DNA of 7,132 nucleotides, from positions 1 to 7,132 of the forward strand of contig JAFLCM010000127.1 in NCBI GenBank assembly GCA_017303565.1, read 5' to 3'. Below, piece by piece: positions 6,538 through 7,132 of the stretch; position 1 is the stretch's first letter, and each line of letters begins with the position of its first letter. The notes under the pieces are model-generated. The model had not been told where the DNA came from, did no database searches, and worked only from the letters and a program-made list of their open reading frames with translations. The position numbers and the translations under genes were made by a program. This DNA is from Planctomycetota bacterium. Its GTDB lineage: Bacteria > Planctomycetota > Phycisphaerae > Phycisphaerales > UBA1924.

Positions 6538-7132
6538 GCACGCCGCCTCTCGTACCACGCCGCCAGCATCGCCAGCGCGAAGACGCGGCGCTGCGCGTAC
6601 GGCGCATCGGGCGAGCAGAAGCGGTCCCAGTCGGCGCGGACCACGCCGTTGCCCACCAGCCGCGACGCCGCGATCCCCGCCCGCAGCGTGCCCTCGTGCG
6701 CCGACCAGTCGGTCCTCAGGCTGAAGCCGCGTTTCGGGGCGGTCAGCACCTCGCCGGGGACGTGGGCCCGCAGGTACGCTCGGATCACGCTCTTCGGAGG
6801 GGCGCCCTCGGGCTCGCGCGGGCGGCCAAGGCTCCACTCCAGCACGCGTCGATCGAGGAACGGGCAGCGCACCTCCAGACCGACGTGCATCGAAGCCCTG
6901 TCCACCTTGGGCAGGATCGAGCCGGCGCAGAAGGTCATCAGGTCCATCGCCTGGGCGCGGCGCGGCCAGGGCAGCCCGGGGCGCGCGGACTCGCGCAGAT
7001 GTGCCAAGTACGCGTCGTCGCCGTACGCCGCGCCGCTCAGCGCCGCCGCCTCCGCGGGATGAAAGAGCGGGTGCACCCGCTGCGCGTACGCGTGCAGCGG
7101 GCTTGTCTTCGCCAAGAGGTCGAGGGCGACCG
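6534..7132 (-). CDS. Asparagine synthase-like amidotransferase, C-terminal part (5' end beyond window)
   Basis: The last 198 residues of an asparagine synthase (glutamine-hydrolysing)-type protein. The family uses ATP to activate a carboxyl group and ammonia from glutamine to amidate it. The visible part covers the end of the synthetase domain: DLMTFCAGSILPKVDRASM (63-81), GLEVRCPFLDRRVLEW (84-99), then PPKSVIRAYLRAHVP (111-125) and APKRGFSLRTDW (131-142). These match the K-x-DR-x-S-M, LEVR-x-PFLD and PK-x-GF blocks of the AsnB family. The glutaminase domain and the SGG-x-D ATP loop should lie upstream, outside the window; full-length relatives have about 600 residues. The frame is open to the window edge; a TTG at 7115 is internal, not a start. 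In glycan loci such enzymes are thought to amidate sugar acids or related groups rather than make free asparagine, so a glycan role is inferred from context. It couples to the next GT4 by GTGA. Confidence 0.92.
   Translation of the reverse strand, partial: VALDLLAKTSPLHAYAQRVHPLFHPAEAAALSGAAYGDDAYLAHLRESARPGLPWPRRAQAMDLMTFCAGSILPKVDRASMHVGLEVRCPFLDRRVLEWSLGRPREPEGAPPKSVIRAYLRAHVPGEVLTAPKRGFSLRTDWSAHEGTLRAGIAASRLVGNGVVRADWDRFCSPDAPYAQRRVFALAMLAAWYERRRA

Noticed and set aside
5770..7062. Long plus-strand open frame (430 codons) opposite the GT4 and asparagine synthase genes
   Set aside because: Antisense shadow crossing the GTGA junction of two real genes; composition is rich in Arg, His and Val with no recognisable domain.

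Overview
The window is a GC-rich (roughly 70 %), densely packed bacterial segment from a cell-surface polysaccharide or lipopolysaccharide-type glycan locus. It holds seven protein genes: four glycosyltransferases (two GT-A/GT2 type, two GT-B/GT4 type), two class I SAM-dependent methyltransferases and the C-terminal part of an asparagine synthase-like amidotransferase. Nothing in it is a taxonomic marker. High GC, GTG starts and purine-rich ribosome binding sites fit many high-GC bacteria; the gene style (RLDG-type GT4, GT2 with an appended WGAG Rossmann domain) reminds me of Planctomycetota, but that is a weak inference.

Layout, right to left on the minus strand. Run A: asparagine synthase-like gene (entering from beyond 7132, stop at 6534) -> GT4 (6537-5440) -> methyltransferase (5443-3953). 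These genes are chained by 4-base stop/start overlaps (GTGA, then ATGA), so they should be one translationally coupled transcript with its promoter outside the window. A single plus-strand GT4 (2914-3963) comes next; its tail overlaps the tail of run A by 11 bases. Run B: methyltransferase (2814-2044) -> GT2 fused to a Rossmann domain (2009-789) -> GT2 (792 to beyond base 1), again ending in an ATGA overlap. Run B and the plus-strand GT4 diverge from a 99-base spacer (2815-2913), the only substantial non-coding DNA here.

How the genes may work together: glycosyltransferases would add sugars from activated donors to a growing glycan, methyltransferases would methylate sugars or intermediates, and the asparagine synthase-like enzyme would amidate a carboxyl group, perhaps of a uronic acid. 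No polymerase, flippase, transporter or sugar-nucleotide synthesis gene lies in the window, so the glycan cannot be identified. I see no mobile element, CRISPR array, tRNA, rRNA or convincing terminator. The more unusual points are a GT2-Rossmann fusion, a methyltransferase with an atypical motif I and what looks like a degenerate second Rossmann-type domain, and a shared ten-base leader before two GTG starts. I do not see a clearly new biological system.
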